Below, one piece after another: positions 10,083 to 18,234 of a stretch of DNA of 64,000 nucleotides. A program made the translations under genes and the position numbers. Origin of the DNA: an uncultured Pseudomonas sp. Lineage in GTDB: Bacteria > Pseudomonadota > Gammaproteobacteria > Pseudomonadales > Pseudomonadaceae. Each line of letters begins with the position of its first letter. The first letter of the stretch is position 1. The notes below the pieces were generated by a model that was given only the letters and a program-made list of their open reading frames with translations, searched no databases and had not been told where the DNA came from. The stretch lies in the NCBI GenBank assembly GCA_943914515.1, contig CALUCI010000001.1:38235-102234 (forward strand), given 5' to 3'.

Positions 10083-11657
10083 TCAGCGCTCCCGTCCGGG
10101 CGTCATGGTTTCGAATGGCACATCGAACAGAGTGCTGCCGAACTGCACCTTGTCGACCGTGTCGCGGCGCACGCTGATGGCGGTGAGGTACGAGATCGGC
10201 AGGTAGACGGCCTGCTCGTGCAGCGTGGTGAAGATGAACCGGTACTGCTCGGCGCGTTGTTGCTCATCGGTGCTGGCCAGTACCTGGCCGATGCGCTGGT
10301 CCAGTTCGTCCTTGATCGCCAGGCCGCGCTGCGCCATGTAGTCGGCGTGGCCGGCATAGCGCATGGAACTGACGAAGGAGTGCGGGTCATAGGGCGCGCC
10401 CCAGGTGTCGGCGAAGATCATGCCGAAATCGCCGTCACGCTGGCGGCGCACCAGCGCGCCTTCGTCGACGGCGCGCAGATCGATGTGAATGCCTACCTTG
10501 GCCAGTTCGCCTTGCAGCACTTCGGCCAGGCTTTTCTGCAGGGCACTGGTGCCGAGGAATACCAGCTCGATGGCCAGCACTTCGCCGTTCTTGCTGCGTA
10601 CCGAGGCTCCCGGCGCCAATACCCAGCCGGCATCGTTCAGTGCGCGCGCGGCGAGGGCGGGGTCGTAGGGGTAGGGCTGCAGGTCGATGTCGGCGTAGGG
10701 CATGTTGCGCGCGAACAGGGCGTCGGCACGCGGCTCGAGGCCGTAGAGGATCTTGTCGATGAGGGTCTGTTTGTCGACGGCTTCGTTGATCGCCTGGCGC
10801 ACCGCCAGTTCGCGGGTCGCGCCGCGGCCGGTGTTCATCGCCACGGTACGGGTGGCCAGCGGGGCCGACAGTGCGGTGGCGAAACCTTGCTCGCGCAGGC
10901 GCACGAAGGTGCCGGCAGTGATTTCGCCGGCAGCGCCCTGGATCAGTTCGACTTCGCCGGCCTGGAGGGCGAGGGCGCGGCTGTTGGGGTCGGGGATGAC
11001 CTTGACCATTACCTCGCCGTAGGCGGGTTGCGGCCCCCAGTATCCGGGGTTGCGGACGAAACGGTCGAACTCGCCGAGGCGCGATTCGGCGCGCATCCAC
11101 GGGCCGGTACCCGCTGGCTGCGCGGGCTTGGCCTGGGGCGAGCCGAAGCGCAGCGGGCGGACCTGGGCAAGCTCCATCAGCGTCGGGTAATAGGGGTGTT
11201 TGAGTACCAGGCGCAGGGTCAGGCGCTCGGGCGCCTCGACTTTATCGAGGGTGGTGACCAGTTCCATCCAGCGATGGCGTTGGCTGTTGGCGAGCACTGC
11301 ATCCAGGTTGGCCTTTGCCGCAGCAGCATCGAACGGCGTGCCATCGCTGAAACGCACGCCATCGCGCAGGTTGAAGGTGTAGGTCTTGCCGTCGTCGGAG
11401 ACCTGCCACGACGTGGCCAGCCACGGCTCGACGCTGCCAGACGCGGTGTAGCGCACCAGGGGTTCATAGACCATGGCCTGCGCGTACATCTGGTTGGGGG
11501 CATAGCCGCGCGGATCGAGAGGCCCGGCGTTGACGGGCCAGGAGTAGACCAGGGCAGGCGCCTGGGTCTCCTGGCTGCCGGCCTGTGCGAGGGTGCTCGC
11601 TGCGAGCAGAAGAATGCCCCACAGGGCGCGCTTTCGTTCAACGGCATGCTGCTTCAC
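10083..11657 (-). CDS. nikA: Nickel-binding periplasmic protein NikA
   Basis: Class II (Dpp/Nik-type) periplasmic binding protein that captures nickel, probably as a chelate. A signal peptide covers about residues 1-26 ([11 protein letters not shown] then GSQE). The mature start matches NikA closely: '[20 protein letters not shown]' then '[12 protein letters not shown]'. The length of 524 residues is normal. It is the first gene of the leftward nikABCDE operon and is divergent from nikR across an 87-base gap that holds the likely NikR operator, so repression by nickel-loaded NikR is inferred. An oligopeptide or metallophore substrate remains possible for this family, but the NikR neighbour argues for nickel. 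Confidence 0.92.
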   Translation of the reverse strand: MKQHAVERKRALWGILLLAASTLAQAGSQETQAPALVYSWPVNAGPLDPRGYAPNQMYAQAMVYEPLVRYTASGSVEPWLATSWQVSDDGKTYTFNLRDGVRFSDGTPFDAAAAKANLDAVLANSQRHRWMELVTTLDKVEAPERLTLRLVLKHPYYPTLMELAQVRPLRFGSPQAKPAQPAGTGPWMRAESRLGEFDRFVRNPGYWGPQPAYGEVMVKVIPDPNSRALALQAGEVELIQGAAGEITAGTFVRLREQGFATALSAPLATRTVAMNTGRGATRELAVRQAINEAVDKQTLIDKILYGLEPRADALFARNMPYADIDLQPYPYDPALAARALNDAGWVLAPGASVRSKNGEVLAIELVFLGTSALQKSLAEVLQGELAKVGIHIDLRAVDEGALVRRQRDGDFGMIFADTWGAPYDPHSFVSSMRYAGHADYMAQRGLAIKDELDQRIGQVLASTDEQQRAEQYRFIFTTLHEQAVYLPISYLTAISVRRDTVDKVQFGSTLFDVPFETMTPGRER

Positions 11658-11703
11658 ACTGCGTCCCCCACTTCAACGGAGGCCGTAGGCTAAAGAGTGG
11701 TGG

Positions 11704-11728
11704 GTATGATGTCTATTTAAAATCATCT
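11704..11728. promoter_or_regulatory. Candidate NikR operator in the nikA-nikR gap
   Basis: GTATGA (11704-11709) and the imperfect inverse TCATCT (11723-11728) are separated by 13 bases. The wider reading GTATGAT...ATCATCT is an inverted repeat with one mismatch. Enterobacterial NikR sites are GTATGA-N16-TCATAC, so the half-site matches but the spacing and one arm differ. Its position between the divergent nikA and nikR genes fits control of both. Confidence 0.5.
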
Positions 11729-11744
11729 TACTGGAAGTAACAAA

Positions 11745-12173
11745 ATGCAACGGATCACCATCACGCTGGACCAGGAGTTGCTGGAGGTCATCGATCAGCG
11801 GGTGCAGGCCCACGGTTACCAGGGGCGATCAGAAGCGATTCGCGACCTGCTGCGCGCCGGCCTGCGTGAATCCGCGGCATTGCCCGAGGAGACCGAGTGC
11901 GTGGCGGTGGTCAGCTACTTGTATGACCACGCCACCCGTGAGTTGCCCAAGCGCCTCAATCAGACCCTGCATGCTCACCATGACCTGACCCGCTCCACGC
12001 TACACGTTCATCTCGACGCCGGCCATTGCCTGGAAGTATCGGTATTGCAGGGGCAAAGCGGGCGTCTGAACGAGTTGTCGCGGCAATTGATGGTCGAGCG
12101 TGGCGTCGAGCACGGGCATGTGCAGGTGATGCCTTCGCCTGGACCGGCGAAGGCACACCACGAGCATCCTTGA
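11745..12173 (+). CDS. nikR: Nickel-responsive repressor NikR
   Basis: Ribbon-helix-helix regulator with a C-terminal ACT-like nickel-binding domain, 142 residues. The N-terminal 'MQRITITLDQELLEVIDQRV' is the DNA-contacting strand and helix. The high-affinity nickel ligands are all present at the same numbering as in the E. coli protein: His76, His87, His89 and Cys95. The His-rich tail (residues 136-141) is a common extra. It is divergent from nikA, and represses nickel uptake when nickel is plentiful. The stop is eight bases from the convergent gene at 12182. Confidence 0.96.
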   Translation: MQRITITLDQELLEVIDQRVQAHGYQGRSEAIRDLLRAGLRESAALPEETECVAVVSYLYDHATRELPKRLNQTLHAHHDLTRSTLHVHLDAGHCLEVSVLQGQSGRLNELSRQLMVERGVEHGHVQVMPSPGPAKAHHEHP

Positions 12174-12181
12174 GGCCCGCT

Positions 12182-13204
12182 TTACGGGGTCTGCAGGCTC
12201 GGCAGCGCCGCCTGGCCTTGCGCCGAGAGCAGTGGCTGCAGTTGTTGCCAACTGGCGCTCACGTCGACATCGCAACCGTCGCCGCTGGGGTGATTGGCCA
12301 GGTTCATACCCTTGAGGTCGAAGCTCAGGTCGTAGGACTCGTAGCTCGCCACGTCCGGGCAGTCGGTGTCCGCCGGGGACTGGGTGCGCAGCCAGGTGGC
12401 GAGCTTTTGCGGCAGTTTGACGTTGCCGGAGTAGCGGTCGTACCACTCGTATGAGGTGCCGAGCCAGGTCCAGGGATCGACGCTTTCGCCGGTCTGCAGG
12501 TTCCAGGTGTGCAGGCCCCAACTGATGCCTCTGGCGCCATAGCCGGCGCTCCAGCGGTAGAACTTGACGGTGATCCACTGCGACGACCAGTACACCGGCT
12601 CGACGCTGATTTCGCTGGTTTCGTTGGAGCCGAAACTGCCGAGCCGTTCACGGCGCTCGTCGAAAAACTCGCTCTTGGGGCTGGCAGCGAGTTGTGCCAG
12701 TTGCTGATTGACCTTTTGGATCGCCAGCCCGTCGCCTTGCAGTTCGAGGGTGACCTGGGCGCCTTGGGTTTTGACCTGATACGTGTGTTCGCCGAAGGTC
12801 AGTTTCTCGGTCTTGACCGGCAGCTTTGCCTCCAGCGGTGCGTTGTAGGCATCGCTGCCGCAGCCTTCGCTGCTGATCCGGGTCAACGTCAGTGGAAGCG
12901 GTGTGCCGCCGACGGTCTTGCTCCAGATTCCGCTCAGCGCTTCGCCTTGCGGTGTATCGAGCTGCCAGAACCCGGTTTTGTCAGCTTCCATCCAGGGCGC
13001 GTCGGCCTCCGGCTCGATGAGCTGAATCGGAGTGAGGTAGCGCTGGTAGTAGTAGCTGCCGTTGCTGTCGGGATCGGCGTTGAAGCAGGCGGTGATTGGC
13101 GTCTTGCCGAGGGTGCCCGTCCAGACGCCGGCAAGCTCGGCAGGCCCGGCGTTGGCGTAGCCAGACGCACAGGCAAGGGTCAGGACAGCCAGTGATTTGC
13201 GCAT
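12182..13204 (-). CDS. Secreted protein of unknown function
   Basis: I do not recognise this family with certainty. The first 20 residues are a clear signal peptide (MRKSLAVLTLACASGYANA, cut before GPAEL), so a periplasmic or exported protein is expected. The mature part begins 'LAGVWTGTLGKTPITACF' and contains 'WQLDTPQGEALSGIWSKTVGG', strand-rich repeats resembling small beta-barrel/lipocalin-like folds. The C-terminal half has 'GARGISWGLHTWNLQTGESVDPWTWLG' and 'ADTDCPDVASYESYDLSFD'. Paired cysteines suggest disulphides. It is convergent with nikR and divergent from the next gene, so it is transcribed alone. Confidence 0.75.
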   Translation of the reverse strand: MRKSLAVLTLACASGYANAGPAELAGVWTGTLGKTPITACFNADPDSNGSYYYQRYLTPIQLIEPEADAPWMEADKTGFWQLDTPQGEALSGIWSKTVGGTPLPLTLTRISSEGCGSDAYNAPLEAKLPVKTEKLTFGEHTYQVKTQGAQVTLELQGDGLAIQKVNQQLAQLAASPKSEFFDERRERLGSFGSNETSEISVEPVYWSSQWITVKFYRWSAGYGARGISWGLHTWNLQTGESVDPWTWLGTSYEWYDRYSGNVKLPQKLATWLRTQSPADTDCPDVASYESYDLSFDLKGMNLANHPSGDGCDVDVSASWQQLQPLLSAQGQAALPSLQTP

Positions 13205-13290
13205 GAGTGTTGAATTTCCATATGTCTTGATGTTAATGACGCGGCTTCGCGCAAGAACTTAACCGCGCTGGCTAGCGTTAAGGAAGCATT

Positions 13291-13938
13291 TTGTCTGTTA
13301 TCGATATCAATCAGTTTCCCGCCTTTTTCCGCGCCTACGACTGGTCGAACGCCAACCACAAGGCGCGCGGCTATCCGGGCGACCTCTATCCGGACTTTCC
13401 GTGGATCCGTTCGCTGGAAGAGCGGGGCGCCTGGCTGACCGCGCAGCCTGCGGTGACCTGTGCGCCAACCGACTACGTTCGTGAACTGCTGGCATGGGGC
13501 GCCGGCAAGAATGACCCGCGCATGAAGTTCGAGATCGGCCTGGGCAACGTTTCGCTGCTGCAGGTCTTCGCGCCGGTGGTGGCCAACATTGCCGAGCCCA
13601 AGGCTGCGATCAGCGCAGCACTGCAGATTCCCGGCTGCGGGCTGACCTATGCATCGAAGCTGCTGCGGTTCCTGCGGCCGGACCTGCATGCCAGCCTGGA
13701 TGGGCGTATTCGCGAGGCGCTGCTCAAGGCCGGGTTGCTGAGCAAGATCTACGACGGCAATGAAAACTCCATGGTTCGCGGCTATGTGGCCTTCCAGGCG
13801 TTCTGCGCTGATCTGGTTGACCGACTCGATGCGGCGAACATCGCCCGGCCAGACTGCAATCTGCCGGCTGCGCCAACGGCAACCGGCTGGCGCGTGGCGG
13901 ACGTGGAAATGGCGTTGTTCGCCTGGGCCGACGAGTGA
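13291..13938 (+). CDS. OGG-fold (8-oxoguanine DNA glycosylase-like) protein
   Basis: 215 residues starting at a TTG that has a good ribosome site (AAGGAAG, about seven bases upstream); no ATG fits. Residues 113-140 (IPGCGLTYASKLLRF then LRPDLHASLDGRI) resemble the helix-hairpin-helix plus catalytic Lys/Asp region of OGG-type glycosylases: Lys123 and Asp137 would be the candidate catalytic pair. Function as a DNA glycosylase is inferred from this segment only. The stop overlaps the GTG start of a thymidylate-kinase-like gene by four bases, so the two are co-translated. Confidence 0.6.
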   Translation: MSVIDINQFPAFFRAYDWSNANHKARGYPGDLYPDFPWIRSLEERGAWLTAQPAVTCAPTDYVRELLAWGAGKNDPRMKFEIGLGNVSLLQVFAPVVANIAEPKAAISAALQIPGCGLTYASKLLRFLRPDLHASLDGRIREALLKAGLLSKIYDGNENSMVRGYVAFQAFCADLVDRLDAANIARPDCNLPAAPTATGWRVADVEMALFAWADE

Positions 13939-14555
13939 GCCAATCACTGTTCGTTTCCCTGGATGGCCCGAAGGGCACCGGGAAAACCACCCTGCTGGAA
14001 GCCATCACCAAAGTATTGAGGGCGGACAACAGGAAAGTGATCCGGCTTTGCGAGAGAAACAACGATCCGTTCCGGCGGGAAACCATGGCGCTGGTCAACC
14101 AGCTTGCGCGAAATCCCGACCGGGATCTGGAGTGGGAAATCTGCCAGCGCCTTGCTGACAGCCGGGCCTGGATCTCCCGCAACGTCCTGCCGGAGCAGCC
14201 AGCGGGGAGCATCATCCTGATCGATCGCTGGTATCCGTCCGATGCGGCGTTTCGGCGGTTGGTGCCGTTTGCGGAAATCCTGCGTTTGAACCGTGAGCGA
14301 GGCGTGCGCGTGCCGGATTTGCATGTCGGGGTGATTACCCGCCCCGAGGTGTCGTGGGCACGTGCGGCGGGGCGGTCACGGGGGTTGGGGAGTACCGTGA
14401 TTCACCGGTTTGAAGAGCATGTGGCGTGTACTGAGGCGTTTGAGCGGGCGGTTGAGGGTAATGGGTGGGTTTTGTGTCGGAATGAGGGGGTGGTTGAGGA
14501 GGCGGTGAGGTTGGTTGTGGCGGGGATTTATGGGGTTATGGGGGAGGTGGGTTGA
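13935..14555 (+). CDS. Thymidylate kinase-like P-loop protein
   Basis: 206 residues with a P-loop GPKGTGKTT at 11-19 and a 'LIDRWYPSDAAFRR' segment matching the DR(Y/W) nucleotide-binding motif of thymidylate kinases. The LID-like region 'WARAAGRSRGLGSTVI' follows. It is probably a dTMP kinase-like enzyme, but not the housekeeping Tmk, because it is divergent and sits outside the usual tmk-holB context. The start is a GTG overlapping the previous stop (GTGA). The gene's 3' third is extremely G/T-rich (long GGTGGTTGAGGAGG-like runs), unlike its 5' part. Confidence 0.75.
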   Translation: MSQSLFVSLDGPKGTGKTTLLEAITKVLRADNRKVIRLCERNNDPFRRETMALVNQLARNPDRDLEWEICQRLADSRAWISRNVLPEQPAGSIILIDRWYPSDAAFRRLVPFAEILRLNRERGVRVPDLHVGVITRPEVSWARAAGRSRGLGSTVIHRFEEHVACTEAFERAVEGNGWVLCRNEGVVEEAVRLVVAGIYGVMGEVG

Positions 14556-14604
14556 GGGTTGCGCCCTTATCGGAACGTTGAAATCCATGGCTGGAGTATT
14601 CGGC

Positions 14605-14982
14605 TCAAACCCAAAGAGGCTGCATGCTAAGTCTGGTATACCCCCAAACACGTGGCACTCCATCCTCTAGAGAAAATGGAAGGTTGTGCTTTCTTAGCGT
14701 GGAGAGGAGCCAATTCAGTGAAACTGTTCTGAGTTCGATCCACTCGATTTCTGCTACCGGATGGATGTGGTAATGCCATTCTCGATCCCAACCTGTGCAG
14801 TGATCGTTTGGAGCCAAGAGACTGTGCAGTCTGAACTCGGGTTTCATTTGCGGGGCGTTGACCATTGCATCGATCAACTCAGCCCATTTGGTGTTGTTCA
14901 TTACGGGAAGAATGATGCCCGCATTCAGCAGTCTGCGAACTTTTTCTTTTGTAATTTCATCGAGCTCAGGCAACTGATACAT
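14605..14982 (-). CDS. Small protein, probably DUF6678 family
   Basis: 125 residues. The segment 'NNTKWAELIDAMVNAP' and the later 'WDREWHYHIHPVAEIEWIEL' and 'LLSTLRKHNLPFSLEDGVPRVWGYTR' recall the DUF6678 family, small stand-alone proteins of unknown role. No signal peptide or membrane segment. GC content is lower than in the flanking genes. No functional partner is evident; the family name is from memory and should be checked. Confidence 0.6.
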   Translation of the reverse strand: MYQLPELDEITKEKVRRLLNAGIILPVMNNTKWAELIDAMVNAPQMKPEFRLHSLLAPNDHCTGWDREWHYHIHPVAEIEWIELRTVSLNWLLSTLRKHNLPFSLEDGVPRVWGYTRLSMQPLWV

Positions 14983-15112
14983 AAGACTCGCGCGATTGTA
15001 TGAAGAGAGAACAGTCTAGCTCCCAAACCGGTGCCAACGGCAATTCACACTTCGGAGTGTGATTGAATGTTAGGCGACTGCGTAATCAAGCAGCATCTAC
15101 CTGGAGCCATGA

Positions 15113-16021
15113 ATGGATGTACTGAATGCGATGCAGGTCTTCGTGAGTGTTGTGGAAACGGGTAGCTTTACCAACGCTGCACAGTCGCTTCACATGCATC
15201 GGCCAGCGGTGTCAAAGTCAATCCAGCTCCTTGAACAGCGGCTTGATGGGCGACTGCTCAACAGGTCTACACGCAGGCTCAGCATGACCCCGGAGGGTGA
15301 GGCGTTTTACCACCGGTGCAAGGCCATCCTCGACAATGTCGGGCAGGCGATGGCTTCGCTGAGCGATCGTCCAGCGCGGTTGGTTGGGAAGTTGCGTGTC
15401 GACCTGCCGGTATCGGTGGGCCACCTGCTCATCATTCCGTCACTCATGGCGTTCCAGCAACGCTATCCTGGGATCGAGTTGACGCTGGGTACCAGTGACA
15501 AGCCGATCGACCTGATCAGCGAAGGCGTCGATTGCGTTGTGAGGCTTGGCGCCTTGGAGGATTCCAGCCTGATTGCCAGCGGGATTGGTTATCTCCCCAT
15601 GGTGACGTGCGCATCTCCTGCGTATCTCGCTCGATATGGGGTACCCGAGCGCATTGGTGATCTGAGCGAACACTTCGCGGTGAACTATTTCTCGGGCAGC
15701 AATCCTCGCACCCTGGAATGGTTGTTTGTTCAAGGCAATGAAATCCAGACCGTTCGGGTCAGGTCGGCAATCAACGTCAATGACACTCAGGGATTCGTCG
15801 CATCAGCCCTGGCAGGTTTCGGCCTTATCCAAGGCCCGGCGCTCAATGTTCAGGCTCATCTTGATTCCGGTGCGCTGGTGCAAGTGATGCAAGATTGTCC
15901 AATACCTTCAAAGCGTGTCTCGATCCTGTACCCCCATCGCGATCTTATGCCGCCGGCAGTCGAGGTTTTTGTTGCATGGCTACGGTCGTTGATGGCTGAC
16001 AAGGGCTTGACCCAGCCTTGA
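15113..16021 (+). CDS. LysR-family transcriptional regulator
   Basis: 302 residues. The N-terminal winged helix-turn-helix is clear: 'FVSVVETGSFTNAAQSLHMH' then 'AVSKSIQLLEQRLDGRLLNR' and 'RLSMTPEGEAFYHRC'. The rest is the effector-binding domain ('LRVDLPVSVGHLLIIPSLMAFQQRYP', 'SEGVDCVVRLG'). It belongs to the common CrgA-like subgroup of LysR proteins. The oxidoreductase gene lies 102 bases downstream on the same strand and is a likely co-transcribed partner or target; the inducer is unknown. Confidence 0.93.
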   Translation: MDVLNAMQVFVSVVETGSFTNAAQSLHMHRPAVSKSIQLLEQRLDGRLLNRSTRRLSMTPEGEAFYHRCKAILDNVGQAMASLSDRPARLVGKLRVDLPVSVGHLLIIPSLMAFQQRYPGIELTLGTSDKPIDLISEGVDCVVRLGALEDSSLIASGIGYLPMVTCASPAYLARYGVPERIGDLSEHFAVNYFSGSNPRTLEWLFVQGNEIQTVRVRSAINVNDTQGFVASALAGFGLIQGPALNVQAHLDSGALVQVMQDCPIPSKRVSILYPHRDLMPPAVEVFVAWLRSLMADKGLTQP

Positions 16022-16123
16022 TTGGTAATTTGGGGATACCAGTCTGTAACTCGGGCGCGTCTTTTTCTCCGGCTTGCAGCTCAGTAATTTTGAGCTTTGA
16101 ACATACGCAAGAGGAACAAAGAC

Positions 16124-17113
16124 ATGTCAAAGGTTGTTCGATTCCACCGTCTTGGTGGCCCTGAGGTTCTTCAGATTGATGAGCTTGACGTCAGGGCTCC
16201 AGGCCCCGGCGAGGTGAAGATCAAGGTCAAGGCGCTAGGGCTCAATCGCGCGGAAGCCATGTACCGCTCCGGCCAGTACACCTTCACTCCCGACATGCCG
16301 GCCGTTTTGGGATATGAAGCGGCAGGTACGATTGAGTCGGTCGGAGATGGTGTGACCGACTTTGCCGTCGGCGATGAAGTGAATGTGATCCCGGCATTTT
16401 CATTTGCGGACTACGGCATGTATGGCGAAACCGTTGTCGCGCCGGCGCATGCGTTGGTGAAGCAGCCAGCGGGGCTGTCTTCGGTCGAGGCTGCTGCCAC
16501 CTGGATGAAGTACGTCACTGCTTATGGCGCCTTGGTGGACATCGGTCAGTTGAAGAAAGGTGAAGTGGTGCTGATCCGGGCTGCTTCGAGCAGTGTGGGG
16601 CTGGCAGCTATTCAAATCGCCAATTCACTTGGCGCCATTACGGTGGCTCTGACCCGCACTTCGGAGAAACGCCAGGCTCTCGTGGACGTTGGGGCAGTGC
16701 ACTTGATTGCTACCGATGAAGAGGATCTGGTCGCTGCTGTGGCACGCATCACAAACGGCAAGGGTGCCCGCATGGCCTTTGACCCTGTGGGTGGCCCTGA
16801 GGTGGGAAACATCCTGCGGTCGCTGTCTTTTCTTGGGATTTTCTTTCAGTACGGTGCGCTGGAGACGTCTGACATCAGCGTGCCGGTGATGGAGCTGCTT
16901 GGCAAAGACTTGACCATCCGGGGTTACCAGCTTTTCGAAATTACCCAGGATGAGGCGCGGCTGAACAGAGCCAAGGCGTTTATCACCGAAGGTCTGGAGA
17001 ATGGCAGCCTGCGTCCGATAGTCGGCAAGGTGTTCAAGTTTGACGAAATCGTAGAGGCGCACCGTTACATGGAATCAAACAGCCAGGTCGGCAAGATTGT
17101 TGTAGAGATCTAG
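16124..17113 (+). CDS. MDR-type quinone oxidoreductase / zinc-free alcohol dehydrogenase-like protein
   Basis: 329 residues of the medium-chain dehydrogenase/reductase superfamily. The GroES-like N-domain has 'GPGEVKIKVKALGLNRAEAMYRSGQY' and 'LGYEAAGTIESVGDGV'. The NAD(P) domain has 'IRAASSSVGLAAIQIA', the quinone-reductase version of the dinucleotide motif. The structural-zinc cysteine cluster is absent, so an NADPH:quinone reductase or enoyl reductase-like reaction is more likely than a zinc alcohol dehydrogenase. The ATG at 16124 (MSKVVRF) is preferred over the in-frame ATG at 16097. It follows a GAGGAACAAAGAC ribosome site. Next to a LysR regulator. Confidence 0.88.
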   Translation: MSKVVRFHRLGGPEVLQIDELDVRAPGPGEVKIKVKALGLNRAEAMYRSGQYTFTPDMPAVLGYEAAGTIESVGDGVTDFAVGDEVNVIPAFSFADYGMYGETVVAPAHALVKQPAGLSSVEAAATWMKYVTAYGALVDIGQLKKGEVVLIRAASSSVGLAAIQIANSLGAITVALTRTSEKRQALVDVGAVHLIATDEEDLVAAVARITNGKGARMAFDPVGGPEVGNILRSLSFLGIFFQYGALETSDISVPVMELLGKDLTIRGYQLFEITQDEARLNRAKAFITEGLENGSLRPIVGKVFKFDEIVEAHRYMESNSQVGKIVVEI

Positions 17114-17122
17114 GCCGATCAT

Positions 17123-17153
17123 GGTCCGGGCGGATGCAGTGTCTGCCCGGGCC
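17123..17153 (+). terminator. GC-rich stem-loop after the oxidoreductase gene
   Basis: GGTCCGGGC (17123-17131) pairs with GCCCGGGCC (17145-17153) with one G-T wobble and a 13-base loop, nine bases after the oxidoreductase stop. There is no clear T tract, so it is a likely but not certain terminator. Confidence 0.45.
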
Positions 17154-17473
17154 ATAAGGGGTGCGGCTTGTGTGCGTGGATAGTCAGAGGTGGATGTGTG
17201 TCACTGGACAGGTGCCCAGCGGGTATCAGGCTCAGCGATGCTTTAGAGCGAATCCTGTTCGTAGGCAAGTGGCAATAGACAACTAGTAGCAGCCTCCGCT
17301 CATTACTAGATTTAACATAATATACATTATACGTAATGTCAGATTGTCCCTTGAGGACTGGTGTGAAGCAGATTGCAAGACACGGCCTGACCTCCAACAG
17401 CCTTCGAACGCATCACCAATTAACAACCACACCAACACCAAATCGATGCCGACTATTTCTAGCCCCTTGCCGG
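17154..17473. other. AT-richer intergenic stretch without a supported gene
   Basis: Between the oxidoreductase and the VOC gene. It includes an AT-rich part near 17308-17340 (ATTTAACATAATATACATTA). Short frames on both strands lack ribosome sites and family resemblance. The drop in GC here marks the approach to the island, but no repeat or integrase site was seen. Confidence 0.4.
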
Positions 17474-17896
17474 TCACACTTGAACTGCCTTCGATCCAAG
17501 CTTCTGATTGAACCGCAACAGGTATCCATCAGGATCGAGCACCAGGAGATTGAGCTGCCCGTGCAGTAATAAGTCATTGTCTCGGTACCAGCGTTCCTCA
17601 ACAGGACTGCGCAACTGATGACCCGCGAGTTCAATCGTCTGGGACAGAAGCTTGCTGTCCGGGCATTCGATGGACAGGTTCATTCCACGACCAAATGGCT
17701 GCTCCAATGGACCAACGTGCCAGGGAGAGTCTTCTTCGTCATCTTGCTCAAGCATCAACTGGCTGCCGTGGTAAGAAAGAAATGCGAATTTGTCTTCCGG
17801 CCTCTGGTACTCGATCTTGAAACCCAGTACCTGGCAGTAAAAGTCCAGGCTGCGTTGCAGATCAGAGACGATCAGCTCAGGGATCAGTGGATTCAT
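17474..17896 (-). CDS. VOC-family protein (bleomycin-resistance/glyoxalase fold)
   Basis: 140 residues of the vicinal-oxygen-chelate fold. The opening 'IPELIVSDLQRSLDFYCQVLGFKIEY' and the C-terminal 'LDPDGYLLRFNQKLG' are the two beta-alpha-beta-beta-beta repeats' hallmarks. The 'HGSQLMLEQDDEEDSPWH' loop resembles bleomycin-binding proteins, so a drug-binding or dioxygenase-like role is possible; the substrate cannot be told. It stands alone on the minus strand, just outside the likely left edge of the island. Confidence 0.85.
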   Translation of the reverse strand: MNPLIPELIVSDLQRSLDFYCQVLGFKIEYQRPEDKFAFLSYHGSQLMLEQDDEEDSPWHVGPLEQPFGRGMNLSIECPDSKLLSQTIELAGHQLRSPVEERWYRDNDLLLHGQLNLLVLDPDGYLLRFNQKLGSKAVQV

Positions 17897-18117
17897 TTCA
17901 AATGCACAATCTCTCTACGAATGATTAATAACAGTCGAGAGCCCCGTAAAACGGGCTTTCATCGAGCTGTGCAACGGTATCTGAAATGTTGTGATTTGGC
18001 GTGGATAACTGAGGGTGACAAGGGTTCACGGGGTAATAAAGATGAACTGCCCTCGCCCGATCATATGCACTTAATGAATAACTAAACTAAATGACTAGTA
18101 TTGGTATCACCTAAAAA

Positions 18118-18126
18118 TGTACTAAG
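18118..18126 (-). repeat. Left-end copy of the CTTAGTACA motif (inverted)
   Basis: TGTACTAAG on the plus strand, the reverse complement of CTTAGTACA found at 50098 and 50174. It lies 108 bases before the integrase gene and after the last gene that looks native. Candidate terminal recombinase-binding site. Confidence 0.5.
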
Positions 18127-18163
18127 CAACGAGGTGACGGAAGGTAACACGACTCGGCGACGT

Positions 18164-18193
18164 AATATCCGATAACTGTCAGACCCGGATATT
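18164..18193. repeat. Inverted repeat upstream of the integrase
   Basis: AATATCCG (18164-18171) and CGGATATT (18186-18193) are a perfect 8-base inverted repeat with a 14-base spacer, 41 bases before the integrase start. It may be an operator for the integrase promoter or a recombinase arm site. The rest of 17897-18234 holds no supported gene. Confidence 0.45.
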
Positions 18194-18234
18194 GCATCTT
18201 GGGGTAATCGATAGGATCATGTCGCCACCTTCAG

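Noticed and set aside
10080..11693. 537-codon plus-strand frame opposite nikA
   Set aside because: Antisense to nikA, which has signal peptide, motif and operon support; the plus-strand translation shows no family.
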